Source: Dryococelus australis
Lineage: Eukaryota > Arthropoda > Insecta > Phasmatodea > Phasmatidae
Length of the DNA: 64,000 nt
Assembly (NCBI GenBank): GCA_029891345.1
Contig: CM057009.1
Span: forward strand, 94,107,916-94,171,915
Direction: 5' to 3'
Shown: positions 39,299 to 49,640 of the stretch, piece by piece
Position numbering within the stretch: position 1 is the stretch's first letter
Layout: each line of letters begins with the position of its first letter
The notes under the pieces: generated by a model
Told to the model about the DNA's origin: nothing
What the model saw: the letters and a program-made list of their open reading frames with translations, nothing else
Databases searched by the model: none
Translations under genes and position numbers: made by a program

Positions 39299-42200
39299 TT
39301 TGAGTTCGTATGCATCGCCATGTTGACTTGTAATAGAATGCATGCAAACTTACAATGAAGTATGGGTTTTTATTATACAGTCCTCTCCTCTGTTAAGGAG
39401 GGGAACTACAGTACTCATAATGAGAGTGGGGGGAAAACATGACACACCAATATCCCATGCCTTTTAGACACACCATTAGACAAAACAAGTTACAATTTAG
39501 TACCACCACAAACCACCTGTATGTAATGTCTACACCAATACGGTGCAGTGCACAGACAGCCATTATTAACTGCCTACCTGGCAGGCAGTAACACTTCCAT
39601 GTAAAATTAAACATGATATTTTACTCTAAAAGGGCGAAAGTTAGACCATTTTTGCAAAAGAAATTTATATTGCTTAAATTGCCAGCATTTCATAATCTGT
39701 AGTAAAAAATAGGAAATTTTTCCTGCAGCTTACTTTTCTTGCAGAAATAAGAGTGGCAACATGATGGGGTGGATTGCATGTACTCGACATTCACTTTATT
39801 AATGATTACGGTTTAAAAAATTAGTAACCATTAATTTGTTTCTATCCCACAAGCAGTTTATTAAATATGATAATAAATAATAATTTTTATCTAATTTCGG
39901 AAGCATTTACCACTCTTACTATTTTTGACCTGGGCCATGGGTTGCCTATCTCAATATTTCCATTTCCACCTCAGGAATAACTTATCAAAATTTGCCAGTA
40001 TGTTTAAGATATGTGGTGTGTGTGCATTTTCACCTTTTTCCTTGATTTAGCGGCTGCTGAAGTTTGTCAGTACAATTTAGATACACCCTGAAATGGATTC
40101 TTGTGATGAAATTAAAGAATGAAAAGATAAAATTTGAAAAAAAATATATTTTAATATTTTATTAACCTAAAAATGCCTTTTACCAAGTAAAAATTATAAT
40201 GCATAGAAGATGTTAATAAATAATAAAGATAATCAGCAGCTGCACAATCTTCACAAAAAATATTACAACCAAAATTGAACTTTTGGTATAGAATGGTTAA
40301 TTCCTAAGGGTTGTATGGATGAAAAATGCTTAAGGTAAAATATTAGTGTCCGTGTTACAAAAACACACTCAGTAAAATTTTCTTCCAGGGGACCAAGTGC
40401 GTAAGAGTTTTACTGATCAAAACTCTCTGTTGCAGACAATACATGAGTAAGTTCACTCATAACATGTCACAAAAAAAAATAAAACTGGTAAGTCCTACAC
40501 ATACCTCCTGCCAAGACAAAAGTGAGGTCTCAACCAAAACACATATTTACGAGAAACAGAAAGAAAAAGAGAAAAAATGTGAAGCATATTGCATTCATAC
40601 TACTATTATACTTGTTGAATGGGAAGCCTGTATAGTTTGTGCACTGGATGGTACAGCTCTCCTTTTGGGTGCATGTCGGCAACCTTTAACCTTTACAACA
40701 CCATGGCCAAGCACCATCCTTGACGAGGTACACAATCTTCTCCAGCTAGGATAAGGTCCCGCACGTTGAATCTGGGCTGTTGGATACCCCACTTCCCTCA
40801 AGGCTGCAGATGCTGGAGATAATCTATGTACCATATTCTCCAGAAATGTGTTGCAAGGCTATACACAATTTCCCATCATTTGGAGAGGCAGCAGGTTTGG
40901 TCTGTTTCTTGTGGCTCCAGTACAGCCACAATTTATGCACCAATCAATATGAGACCAGGGGTTAAGGCAGATACATCATGATGGTCAGATGGCATTGGTG
41001 TTAAAGGTCTTGAGTTCAAAACAGCTTCAACTCGTGTACAGTGTTATTATCTCCTCCAGAGTTAGTATCTGTTCTCCCCAAATAACTCGACACAGATGTT
41101 TTGCCAATTTCTATGTAGCCTTCTACAATCCACCTTGATGAGAACTGGCAGGTGCCAGGAAATGGAAATCAACGGAATGAGATGATGCAAAATTTTCCAA
41201 GGACTGTGATTTAAGCAGATTCTGGAATGTCCGAGTTAGCTGTCTGGGGGCACCTACAAAATTGGTCCCACAGTCCTCTTCATGACACAAAACATGACAG
41301 GGCTGCAATGAAGCTTTCAGTAGTCAAGTCAGACACAGCTTCAAAGTGACTAGCGTTTGTGACTAAACATATGAAGATTGAGATGTAAGCCTTCTAGATA
41401 GGACAGCGATGGAAGCCATTCAAACAAATTGGAATGGGTCCTACATAGTCACTGTACATAGTCTGTACACTCAAAGGCTCGGGCAGGAGATACTCTGGTG
41501 GTAGATCTCTTATGAGAGGTGGATTATTGCTAGACTTGGAGTAAAAAAACCAAACACTTTAAAGACTCTTGTGTGAATCAGGCATTGAGCGGACAGAATC
41601 CAAAACTCTTGATATACAAGTGATTGTAAGAGTTGGGGTGCAGCATGAATGTATTTGGAATGTTAATGATCAAAAAGAGAACTAAAAACAACAGGGTGAT
41701 CATTAGGCAACAGAACTGGGTGTTAAGCACCACAATTTAGATCTGCATTGTTAAATAGGCCACCTGCCCGGAGCACACAGTGATCATTTACAAAAGGAGA
41801 AAGATGTTTTAACCGAGTATAACATGACTGTTTCTGTTTGGTAGGAAGCAGATCATCCTCGAAGAAGGCCTGTGGCACACATTTACATACAGCATACACA
41901 GACTGTTTCAGTTCTAGTGATGACAATGGTCCACTGCCATGGTCTTGTTTCCGAAGTCACTCCATAAATCGCAAGTCATAAGCAATTATCTGAATCAGCT
42001 GAGACCATGTAGGTGGTTGCTGCAATATTTGCAATTATGCTAGCAGATCTTGTGTTGTCAACAATGTTACAAGAGGAAACTTCAATTCAGGAACATCTGC
42101 AAGATTCTGAGACACGAAAGACTGAGGCTATGTGTGTGGTGAGTCAACCAGCCACTGAGGTCCATGCCACCACAAACTATATGACACGAGCTCTTGTGTG

Positions 42201-42631
42201 AGTACACCACAGCTAGCACAGTCAGCTGGGCTGTCCTGCGACCGGACATGTTTCCATGCTTCAGGGGGTACCCATTACTGAATTTGTGTCACACTGTTGG
42301 CAACAAAGTTTTTCAATTGACATGGCGGAGACTTGACCCACCAGAGTCACACTAGAATCAGACCAAGCTACAGCTGATACTTTCAGATACTGAGAATGGT
42401 ATTCCAAACAAGAATGGATCAATTTGGCCAAGGGATGTGCACTGCTAAGCTCCAGTAAGGGGAAGACACACTTAGTTGTGGGTGTCTACTTTAGACTTAA
42501 CTATGACTAGGTGGACACACACTTCTCCATTATTATCTAGATGCCTCAAGTAAACAGCAGTTGCATACGTCTTCTCCAAGGCATCTGAAAACCCATTCAG
42601 TTCTGCGCTGGTGACCCTTGGACATATACCG

Positions 42632-43080
42632 GGTGAGGCATTTAAAGCAGGCCACTGTAATATATTAGACACTTGTAACGACAAAAGAAAATGTTTCAGA
42701 CAAACGACGTTTGGAGGAAAGGGGCCATAATGTTACGTTACTAAATAGGGTGTGTTGCACGCCGAGGAATGACTGAAAGATAGGGGTCAACTTCTTTATG
42801 TTAAATGGGACAATGTGGTTTAATGTTCACCTTTCTAGTACGTTTGACACATGTTTGCATTCAACTTGCGAATAGCTGTTCAGAGGTGTGTAATAAAGTA
42901 TGTCATCCCATTTACAATACCGACATTGACCCCCATAACTCCTTCACATCTCGACGTAACACCAAACTGTTAACGTCACATTATGGCTCCTTTCACCCCA
43001 AACAACGTTTGTCTGAACCATTTTCTACTATTTTTTCAAGTGGGCGATTTATTAGGGTGGCCTGTTTTAAATGCCACAGC
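42632..43080. mobile_element. Foldback/MITE-type insertion in the BEL/Pao fossil
   Basis: The two ends are inverted copies over more than 100 bases. The left, from about 42,632, has GGCATTTAAAGCAGGCCAC, then TTCAGACAAACGACGTTTGG and CCATAATGTTACGTTA. The right, read inverted from 43,080, has GGCATTTAAAACAGGCCAC, then TTCAGACAAACGTTGTTTGG and CCATAATGTGACGTTA. It separates two parts of the retroelement pol region. No frame of its own is convincing. The exact borders and target duplication are uncertain. Confidence 0.75.
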
Positions 43081-43690
43081 CTGTATAGAGAGGCAGTTGC
43101 AGTGATTTTACAAAACTCAAGTTCTCAGTGAAGTTGTTCCATGTGGTAATGCTTGAAGTGGAAGAGGTTCATCCCAATCCAGACCTTGAGTCCAGAGCCA
43201 CTGTACGAGGATCTTGGCCCAAACACCATAGGAGATAATCAGCCCACAGGATCATAGATTTTAGCTATTTGTGACAATACCAAACATTTGATAGCAGCAC
43301 ATAAAAGTGACACAAAAATTAAATGAAAAGGTATCTTTTCCTGGATTCCAGTGCAATTTAAGTACATTTACAACTGGTCCAGCTGAAAAATGAAACATTT
43401 TAGGATGTTCACAATGGTCTGGAGGCAGTCTTCCAAAACCTACTGCAAGAGGTTCCTCAACTGGTCTTTCAACAAGCAAGCTTCATCCATCATTGCAGCT
43501 CCCGTCACAATGTCATCAACAAAGATGTGGATTTTAAGGTTAAATGGTTGAGTTGGTACACCAAGAAGGGCTGAGGACTAACATGCCACAGAATGAAATG
43601 ATATGGTCTGTCCTCTTCAAGGACTAAGATTCACCAATACATTTGCTTAATGTTGAAAGAAAATGCAACACAATAGAGCCTGAAGCAGAG

Positions 43691-43743
43691 GAGACCCAAA
43701 CTTCAAAATGAGATCTGTGATCTCATTTTGAAGTTTGGGTCTC
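43691..43743. repeat. Perfect inverted repeat, 25+3+25 bases
   Basis: GAGACCCAAACTTCAAAATG and the next five bases, a TGT spacer, then the exact reverse complement. It lies in the reverse transcriptase part of the BEL/Pao fossil. The arms are identical although their surroundings are decayed. Confidence 0.97.
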
Positions 43744-44444
43744 TGTAGAAGAATGTAATTTATAGACAGATGATTTGAGGTTTTGACACTGCCATTAAAC
43801 ACTACAAAAAGCTTTGTGGTTGAACTCTTAAGTCTTCATGACACCAAGATGAGGTACATAACACTCATCAAGTTCTGACCCAACTGGTTGTTCACTTGGT
43901 GAGATGTAAGTTCCATATGGCCTGAATTGACATAATCTTGCATGAAGTCTTGGTACATGGTTTTAAAGGATGGATGGTGATTGAGCCAAGGACACTACTT
44001 CAGCAAAGGTATTTGTGTCATATTTGAAGTAAGTTCTATAGTGCTAATTCTGTCATGTTGAGATGTGAAAATTCTTAATACATATAAGATTATGGTTACA
44101 AAAAATATTTGCTATGTTTCCCCCCTCTTCCCATTTTGCACATAATTACTATGCAGAAAAAATTCTATAAATAAATGAATTTCAATTAAGGCACTACCAT
44201 TCATGGAAATAAGTATTAAACCGCAAGTATGTAACATTTATATAGTGTTTATCCTGATATTAATAAAATACTGTTTTTCAGCGTTTGATAATGGCATCAC
44301 TTAAACAAATTTGACATTAAAATATCGCAATTACTACCAGCGGTTTATTTAATGTTTGGGTATAAAGAAATGCTAATGTAGCACCATTTGCCCTTTGAAA
44401 TCCAAATTTTATCGGTAGAGAACCCCTGGAGCCCCCAATTTACT

Positions 44445-44700
44445 GGCAAGATCAGTGATCTTTTATAAGAAATACATTTTAGTTCTTGACTCCCAGTTAC
44501 TAATTGAAGTCAGTACCACTGAACAATACACATCTGTGCAACTGAGCTGGTCACAACGCACTCCTTGATGTTGATTCGCAAAAAACCATTCTACAGTCAG
44601 AGCACATGTGTAGCGATGCCTAACTCCAGGTGTCACCATACATGCACGCTAGCTAAACAGCCTCCGGCAGAGAACACACAAGCCAGCACACAACATATAA
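44445..44700 (-). repeat. Probable 5' LTR of the BEL/Pao fossil
   Basis: It lies directly upstream, on the minus strand, of the primer-binding-site-like TTGGGGGCTCCAGG. On the minus strand it could begin TGTTGTGTGCTGGCTTGTG near 44,697, and it has TTATAAAAGATC near 44,470. No second copy was found, so it rests on position alone. Confidence 0.4.
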
Positions 44701-44705
44701 ATATA

Positions 44706-45284
44706 CTGCTTACAGAAAGTTAAGCATATTTCCCACTGCTCACAAAAAGTTTAGCATATTTCCCATTCACCAACGTATACATAATATTAGATTTCTAGTA
44801 GGAGTGGATTGTACCAACGTTGTGTGAATCATGTAACATTGGGATCTTACCCTCCAGCGACATGTATATTGAACATACATTAACACAGTAGGTTCAACCT
44901 CAGGCATAAAAAATAGCCGCAATTGAGGAATGGGACAATTTACCCCAGGAACTGCTTAATGATCTTGTTTTTGGTATGCTTTGTCGGATACAATCTTGCC
45001 TTAGGAATCATGGAGGTGCTACATGTTATTGACGTTTCTCAATGCTTCTGAGAAGACCATTTTTGTTGTTGAATCTAATAAGATTTCTTTGTTTCAGTTT
45101 TTTTTTTTTTCAGTTCATGTCTTTTGTTTGTTTTATACTGGGATGATGTAAATGAATATCGTATTTTTTTCTACTTGATGTGCTATTAGGAGTACAATAT
45201 GAAATGTAAACTACTTTTATTCAATATAACATCCTGGGATCTGATATATGCTAAACTTTCTGTGAGCAGTTTATACGCAGAGTA
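44706..45284 (+). mobile_element. Internally deleted Tc1-like element
   Basis: The inverted ends are TACTGCTTACAGAAAGTTAA on the left and, inverted at the right, AACTGCTCACAGAAAGTTTA, the TIR style of one group of insect Tc1-like elements; a second tandem copy of the motif follows on the left at 44,736. Inside, at about 44,925-45,030, the plus strand reads EEWDNLPQELLNDLVFGMLC and then RIQSCLRNHGGATCY, the C-terminus of a Tc1 transposase (W..IPQE.I..LI..M). The catalytic part is absent. It abuts the BEL/Pao LTR. Confidence 0.8.
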
Positions 45285-45339
45285 TCTACTCAAATTTTTT
45301 ACAGACTAAGCTGGCAATAAAATACAGAATAATAAAATT

Positions 45340-46500
45340 ACATGTGATGTATCTAAGAATCACAACACTTTATATACCCTTCACTTTTCCTCCTTTCTCT
45401 CTCCTTTTTCTCACCTGTTATAAACACGTCTGCTATTCCTACCTATGCCATACGTTAAAACTTAACACTTCAATTTTTATTTGCACCTTCCCCCATTCAC
45501 AACAAATTTTGTTCACTTATTTTTATTTTGTGCTCCCATCTTTTTCCCACCCTATCCCTCTTCTTTTTGATTAATACTTTTGTCATTCCAAAATAGTTTC
45601 GATGAAAACCTTCATATTGTGTATGTAATACACATGTCCTTTTTCCATACCATATGGACTGCCTTCCCCTTTCTCACATTACAATATACAAAAGCTTTCA
45701 ACCTTCTTTTACATGATTCTTTAACATCATAAACTATTTAAGGTATAATACCTCCCCCTAAACATTCACTTCTAATTCATTATGTTTGTACCCCATTCTC
45801 TGTCCCCCATTTACATATTAAATTTTCTCCTGCAATTCACAAACTATTTATGCTCTGAACATAATACTTGGTATTTACCCCCTACTCCTTGATAACTACT
45901 TCCTCCCCACCCCTTGTCCCATTTACATACCCCTTTCTAATTCCCATATAGTTTGACAACATTTTTTCCTAGCACTTGCATAAACCACAGATACACACCA
46001 TCACACAGGCATTACTTATGCTTGTATTAGACATTATCCAGGCACCCATCACAATAAAAATCTTCAATATTTTCTGTAACATATGCAACTAATTCATGTT
46101 TGTGCTCTAACTTCACAAGTGCAAAATCTGGAATAACTTTAGACCATCAATTATACGAAGGTTTTACTTTTTTAAATTATGAAGTTAGAGCCATGTGTGT
46201 TTTTCACGTCGAACACTCTGTACACCTTGTACAACTACAAAATTGGAATTTAACTGTGAAAGTAAGGAAAGCATGAAATTTATAGGATTTTTGGTCATGC
46301 CCATTCTACTCTTATTATAGCAATATTGAATTTACACAATTCCAGTATTTCCCATTTCTGTTCATCTTGTAAAAATATTTATACACAAATAGGACCAGAA
46401 AAATAACCAAACTGATTAAAATACATACTTTACATTAAAAAGTAACTTTGACCTGAAATACAGAATTTTTTAAATATTTTAAACCAGTTTTTTTTTTACA
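45340..46500. other. G-poor, C/T-rich stretch without a gene
   Basis: The plus strand from about 45,340 to 46,050 is strikingly poor in G and rich in C and T, with many CCCC and TTTCC runs. The open frame at 45,344-45,574 follows from this composition. I recognise no repeat family; a similar but shorter stretch occurs near 57,660-57,800. Confidence 0.55.
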
Positions 46501-46508
46501 AAATTTCT

Positions 46509-46682
46509 CACACTATTTTTACAAAAATTCATGAAGATAACTGGGTTAAACAATATTCTTCATAATGTGTCTGACACACTTGTTTCTTCTCATCTCACAC
46601 TATTTATACAAGAATTCATGAAGATAACTGGGTTAACCAATATTCTTCACGATGTGTCTGATACACTTATTTCCTCTCATCT
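46509..46682 (+). repeat. Two tandem copies of an 87-base unit
   Basis: The unit beginning CACACTATTT.TACAA.AATTC at 46,509 recurs at 46,596 with about nine differences. The period is 29 codons and the plus frame stays open across both (KITGLNNILHNVSDTL and KITGLTNILHDVSDTL). There is no other sign of coding. Confidence 0.9.
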
Positions 46683-46869
46683 GAATCTCTTTATAGACAC
46701 ATCAAACAGTAATATACTACCCTTTTCACAGATTTTTTTCTCATCCACAAATACCCTCCTTCTGACATTCCCCTTCCGTAATACTCCTCGTTTATAATGT
46801 CCTACCCTAGCCTTGTAAGTAGAGACTGCTGAGGAAAGGGAAGATCCGAATAGTAAATATTGTAACAAA

Positions 46870-47819
46870 ATATGGTTTTCAGATTAACAGGTATAGAAAT
46901 ACCATGAAAATAAATATTTTCTCATTAATTTGCCTGAGAATCACTTGATAATGCTTAAAGTCATAATGCAATTTGGCCTTGAGCTACAGTTTGTTCAGCT
47001 TCGTCACATAGGCACAACACCTTAAAAATCATGGACTATGCAGAACGATATTGACAATGATAATAAATACAAAGATGACAACAATGATGGGTGTTCAGTC
47101 TACAAAAATTGGACAGTACCCCAGAATATGTACTTGTAATGAGAACTGTAGCATGCCTAAGGCATACTGTACAGGAATTATAAAATTATTTGACACTGCC
47201 TTCCACAGAATGAAGGTAAGAGGGCAACACAACATCCATTCCTGAACTCAGGAATCAGGAAGAAAATGATGCAATCTTCAAAATTCTTTGACTTTGCTAG
47301 GAATCAAAGCAGTATAGGAAAGAGAACTGGAGCTGAGATCACAGATACAGCATGGCTGAGGAAAACCACCAGTCAAATGCTAGTAATGAAGATTGGAATG
47401 TGTAGTAAATTAAATTATTTACTCCATGGTCAGGCACATTGATTTTGCCACTAAAGGCACTGAAAACAATGGAGGGAAAATAATAAAATTGTGGAATGAA
47501 CGTTGGCCATGAATTACTTGACACACAAAATAATAATAATAATAAAAAACACCCAAATTGGTGCTTAGTTTTCTCCCCCACAAACATTAGAACACAGCTG
47601 TCTGAAAGTGAGCATCACCTGAACTTGAATTTTTTAACTCTATAGTTAAGCAATTGAAAAAGCAAAACAAAACCCTAGGTAAAGAGTTGTAATTCCACTG
47701 GAGACCATCTTATACGTCAATTACACTGACGCGTGTTGCTTAGACTAATCAATGTAGCTTTGGCATGCGCTAGATCAGACGCGCTCTGGTATACAATCAT
47801 TGATTCTGATTAGGCTTTC
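46870..47819. other. Intronic stretch, nothing recognised
   Basis: AT-rich MON2 intron sequence, with a short (AATAAT)n-like stretch near 47,529. The frames are short and carry no motifs. Confidence 0.5.
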
Positions 47820-49640
47820 TGATAGAGACTAACACTGGTCGGGTTGGCTGATGACTCTGTATAAAGTCAACTGTGGGCGGTACCGCAATGTGCCTGAATA
47901 CAACCCTTGCTGTTTAAGGTAAGGCTGATTTACCAGTATACTCGGTACGGGGATGTTGACTGAAGAGGGAGGCCTTTCCAGGTAATGGGCAGCTAGAGCT
48001 CGTTCCCATGGGGTATGTATCAAATACAGAGGGGCTAGTAGTTCACACCTGCTTAGCAGCAAGGAATTGATCTTTTTTCTCCTCCCTTCAAGCTCCATGG
48101 CTCTCTTCGAATGGCATAGAGATAGCAGTGACACTTAACTTACTCCTAGTCAGGCGCAAGCAGTAGACGGTACCCTAACTAAGTGTAGAGCCCAAAAGCA
48201 GTTGACGGCACGAACCCTGTGCTCCTACAGTTCTGCACCATGGTGCACAAACCTGGAGTGGTGGGTCATGTGGGCTGCCTTCCTACTACTGTCAGGGTGT
48301 GGTCCAGCAACAGTCGAGCCTCCAGTCCCAGGCAAAATACCCCTGCCAGCACCGGAGGCACTCCGGCAGCGGTACAACCTGAGGTGGCTGTCCTGCTCGT
48401 GTTGGATGTGTATCTAATGGTTGGGGATCTACCTTTATGTACACCAGGGTGCACAGAACAAGTGGCTGTCGAAAGTGGTGTGTGTTGCCGATGTACAGAT
48501 TCATGAAGGGGACCTGTAGTCCCATACTATTGATTGTACAGTAATAAAAACCCAGAAGCTTGTTTGTTCCCTCTAAGGGCTAAGTACCTAGTTTTCAGAA
48601 AGCATTTACCTCTGTAACAGATTTACTCTTGGGATATGATAAAATGTCTTTATTACAAATAATAAATACTGTTGACAGGTACTCTTACTACTAAGCAAAG
48701 TGGGAATGGAAGTAAGCTATGCTTGACACATGGAGTTGATCTGCTCCTAGACTACTCAAGTTAAAAATAACTTTGATAGCTATGAAAATAACTCAGACAC
48801 AGTTACTATAACCTGGGGTTCCCCAACACGAGACTTTACAAAAGGGGCCACTACTTTTAACAGCAGTGGTTGTAGTTGTCAATTACCAGCAAGTAGCGGC
48901 GGCTGTTGAACCAGGAGAGTCAAAAGCGAAAGTGTGGAGTGAAGTCTTGCAGGCTGCTGGTGTTGAAGAGCTTCTGGAAGCTAGTGGTGGTTGAAGTCTC
49001 TGGAACTTCTGGCAGAAGTGGTAGAAGCCTCTGGTCGTTGGTGGGGGCAGCCACTTGTGGTTGCTCAAGATCTCTGGAGTTCTTGGAGAGGTCCGTGAGA
49101 GCCTAAGATTCAGTAGAGAGCCCCAGCACAGAAGTGTTGAGGTGAGCTACTGGAGAACACAACTACTCCCTTCGGCCGCACACTGCCTTATATTGAGAGC
49201 TCGGCTGGCCCATGCCTGGGCTGGAGTGGTAGACTCTACCCTTGCACTCGGCAATATGGTCTTATGCACTTGGCCCTCTTCGGTAAGCTTCGTAAGCTTC
49301 ACTGGAGTGGTGACACACTGTTTGCCAGGTGCATTGGGGAGGCTGATGTGTTACTGCGGCCACTTGGAAACAATGCTTATTTCATGTGCTAGAACCGACC
49401 ACTTGGCTGGGAGTGATTCCATTGCACTCGTGAATAACGCATTGGGTGTGACCTATCCTCAGGTTACGTAGATACTACGTGAGTAGTGTGAGAAAGTTGG
49501 GTCTGGAACATCAGGAAATACCACCCATCTGTAACTGTCGCTCCAGGGGAAACAATCCTGTAGCCATCTATGGTTTTGGTTCCTAGTATGACATTAACAC
49601 ATTAGGATGACTCGGTCGTTTGGCATAACCCATATAAGTG
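47820..49640. other. GC-rich block of unknown origin
   Basis: Composition rises sharply relative to the surrounding intron. Several overlapping frames are open (47,829-48,134 minus; 48,202-48,506, 48,906-49,106 and 49,055-49,471 plus), but none shows a motif I know. AATAAA-type signals occur near 48,542 and 48,658. The abrupt composition change and the lack of coding signature suggest an inserted element, perhaps LTR or retroelement tail, but I cannot assign it. Confidence 0.35.

Larger units (their letters stand above)
37090..40090 (-). mobile_element. Tc1/mariner-superfamily transposon (DD41D, rosa/Visitor-like) with very long inverted repeats
   Basis: The outer tips are CAGGCTGTATCTAAATT at 37,090 and, inverted at 40,090, CAGGGTGTATCTAAATT. 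The inverted arms continue inward for roughly 550-600 bases each (37,090 to about 38,100 once a 417-base MITE is removed; about 39,520-40,090). Examples are 37,755-37,840 against 39,775-39,860 and 37,980-38,060 against 39,555-39,635. The interior holds one transposase gene on the minus strand. TA precedes the left tip; the right flank is not a clear TA. About 2.6 kb without the MITE, it resembles the element at 11,069-14,344. It lies in the 22-kb MON2 intron. Confidence 0.85.
40600..44700 (-). mobile_element. BEL/Pao LTR retrotransposon fossil
   Basis: A broken, internally shortened fossil with many breaks. Read on the minus strand: a short LTR-like region (about 44,700-44,445), a TTGGGGGCTCCAGGGG stretch like a BEL primer-binding site, the reverse transcriptase (from about 44,000, with DYVNSGHMEL, then KIHIFVDDIVTGAA near 43,530), the AKIYDPVG linker near 43,245, RNase H (ELNGFSDALEKTYATAVYL near 42,600), the SPADCAS stretch near 42,230, and an integrase C-terminal remnant near 40,840-40,620. 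A foldback element (42,632-43,080) is inserted. The gag region is not seen and no 3' LTR is recognised. It is old and sits in the 22-kb MON2 intron. Confidence 0.85.

Noticed and set aside
40970-41040. A third SINE head with a B-box-like GAGTTCAAAAC
   Set aside because: It lies within the BEL/Pao fossil, the A-box is poor and the SINE body is missing.
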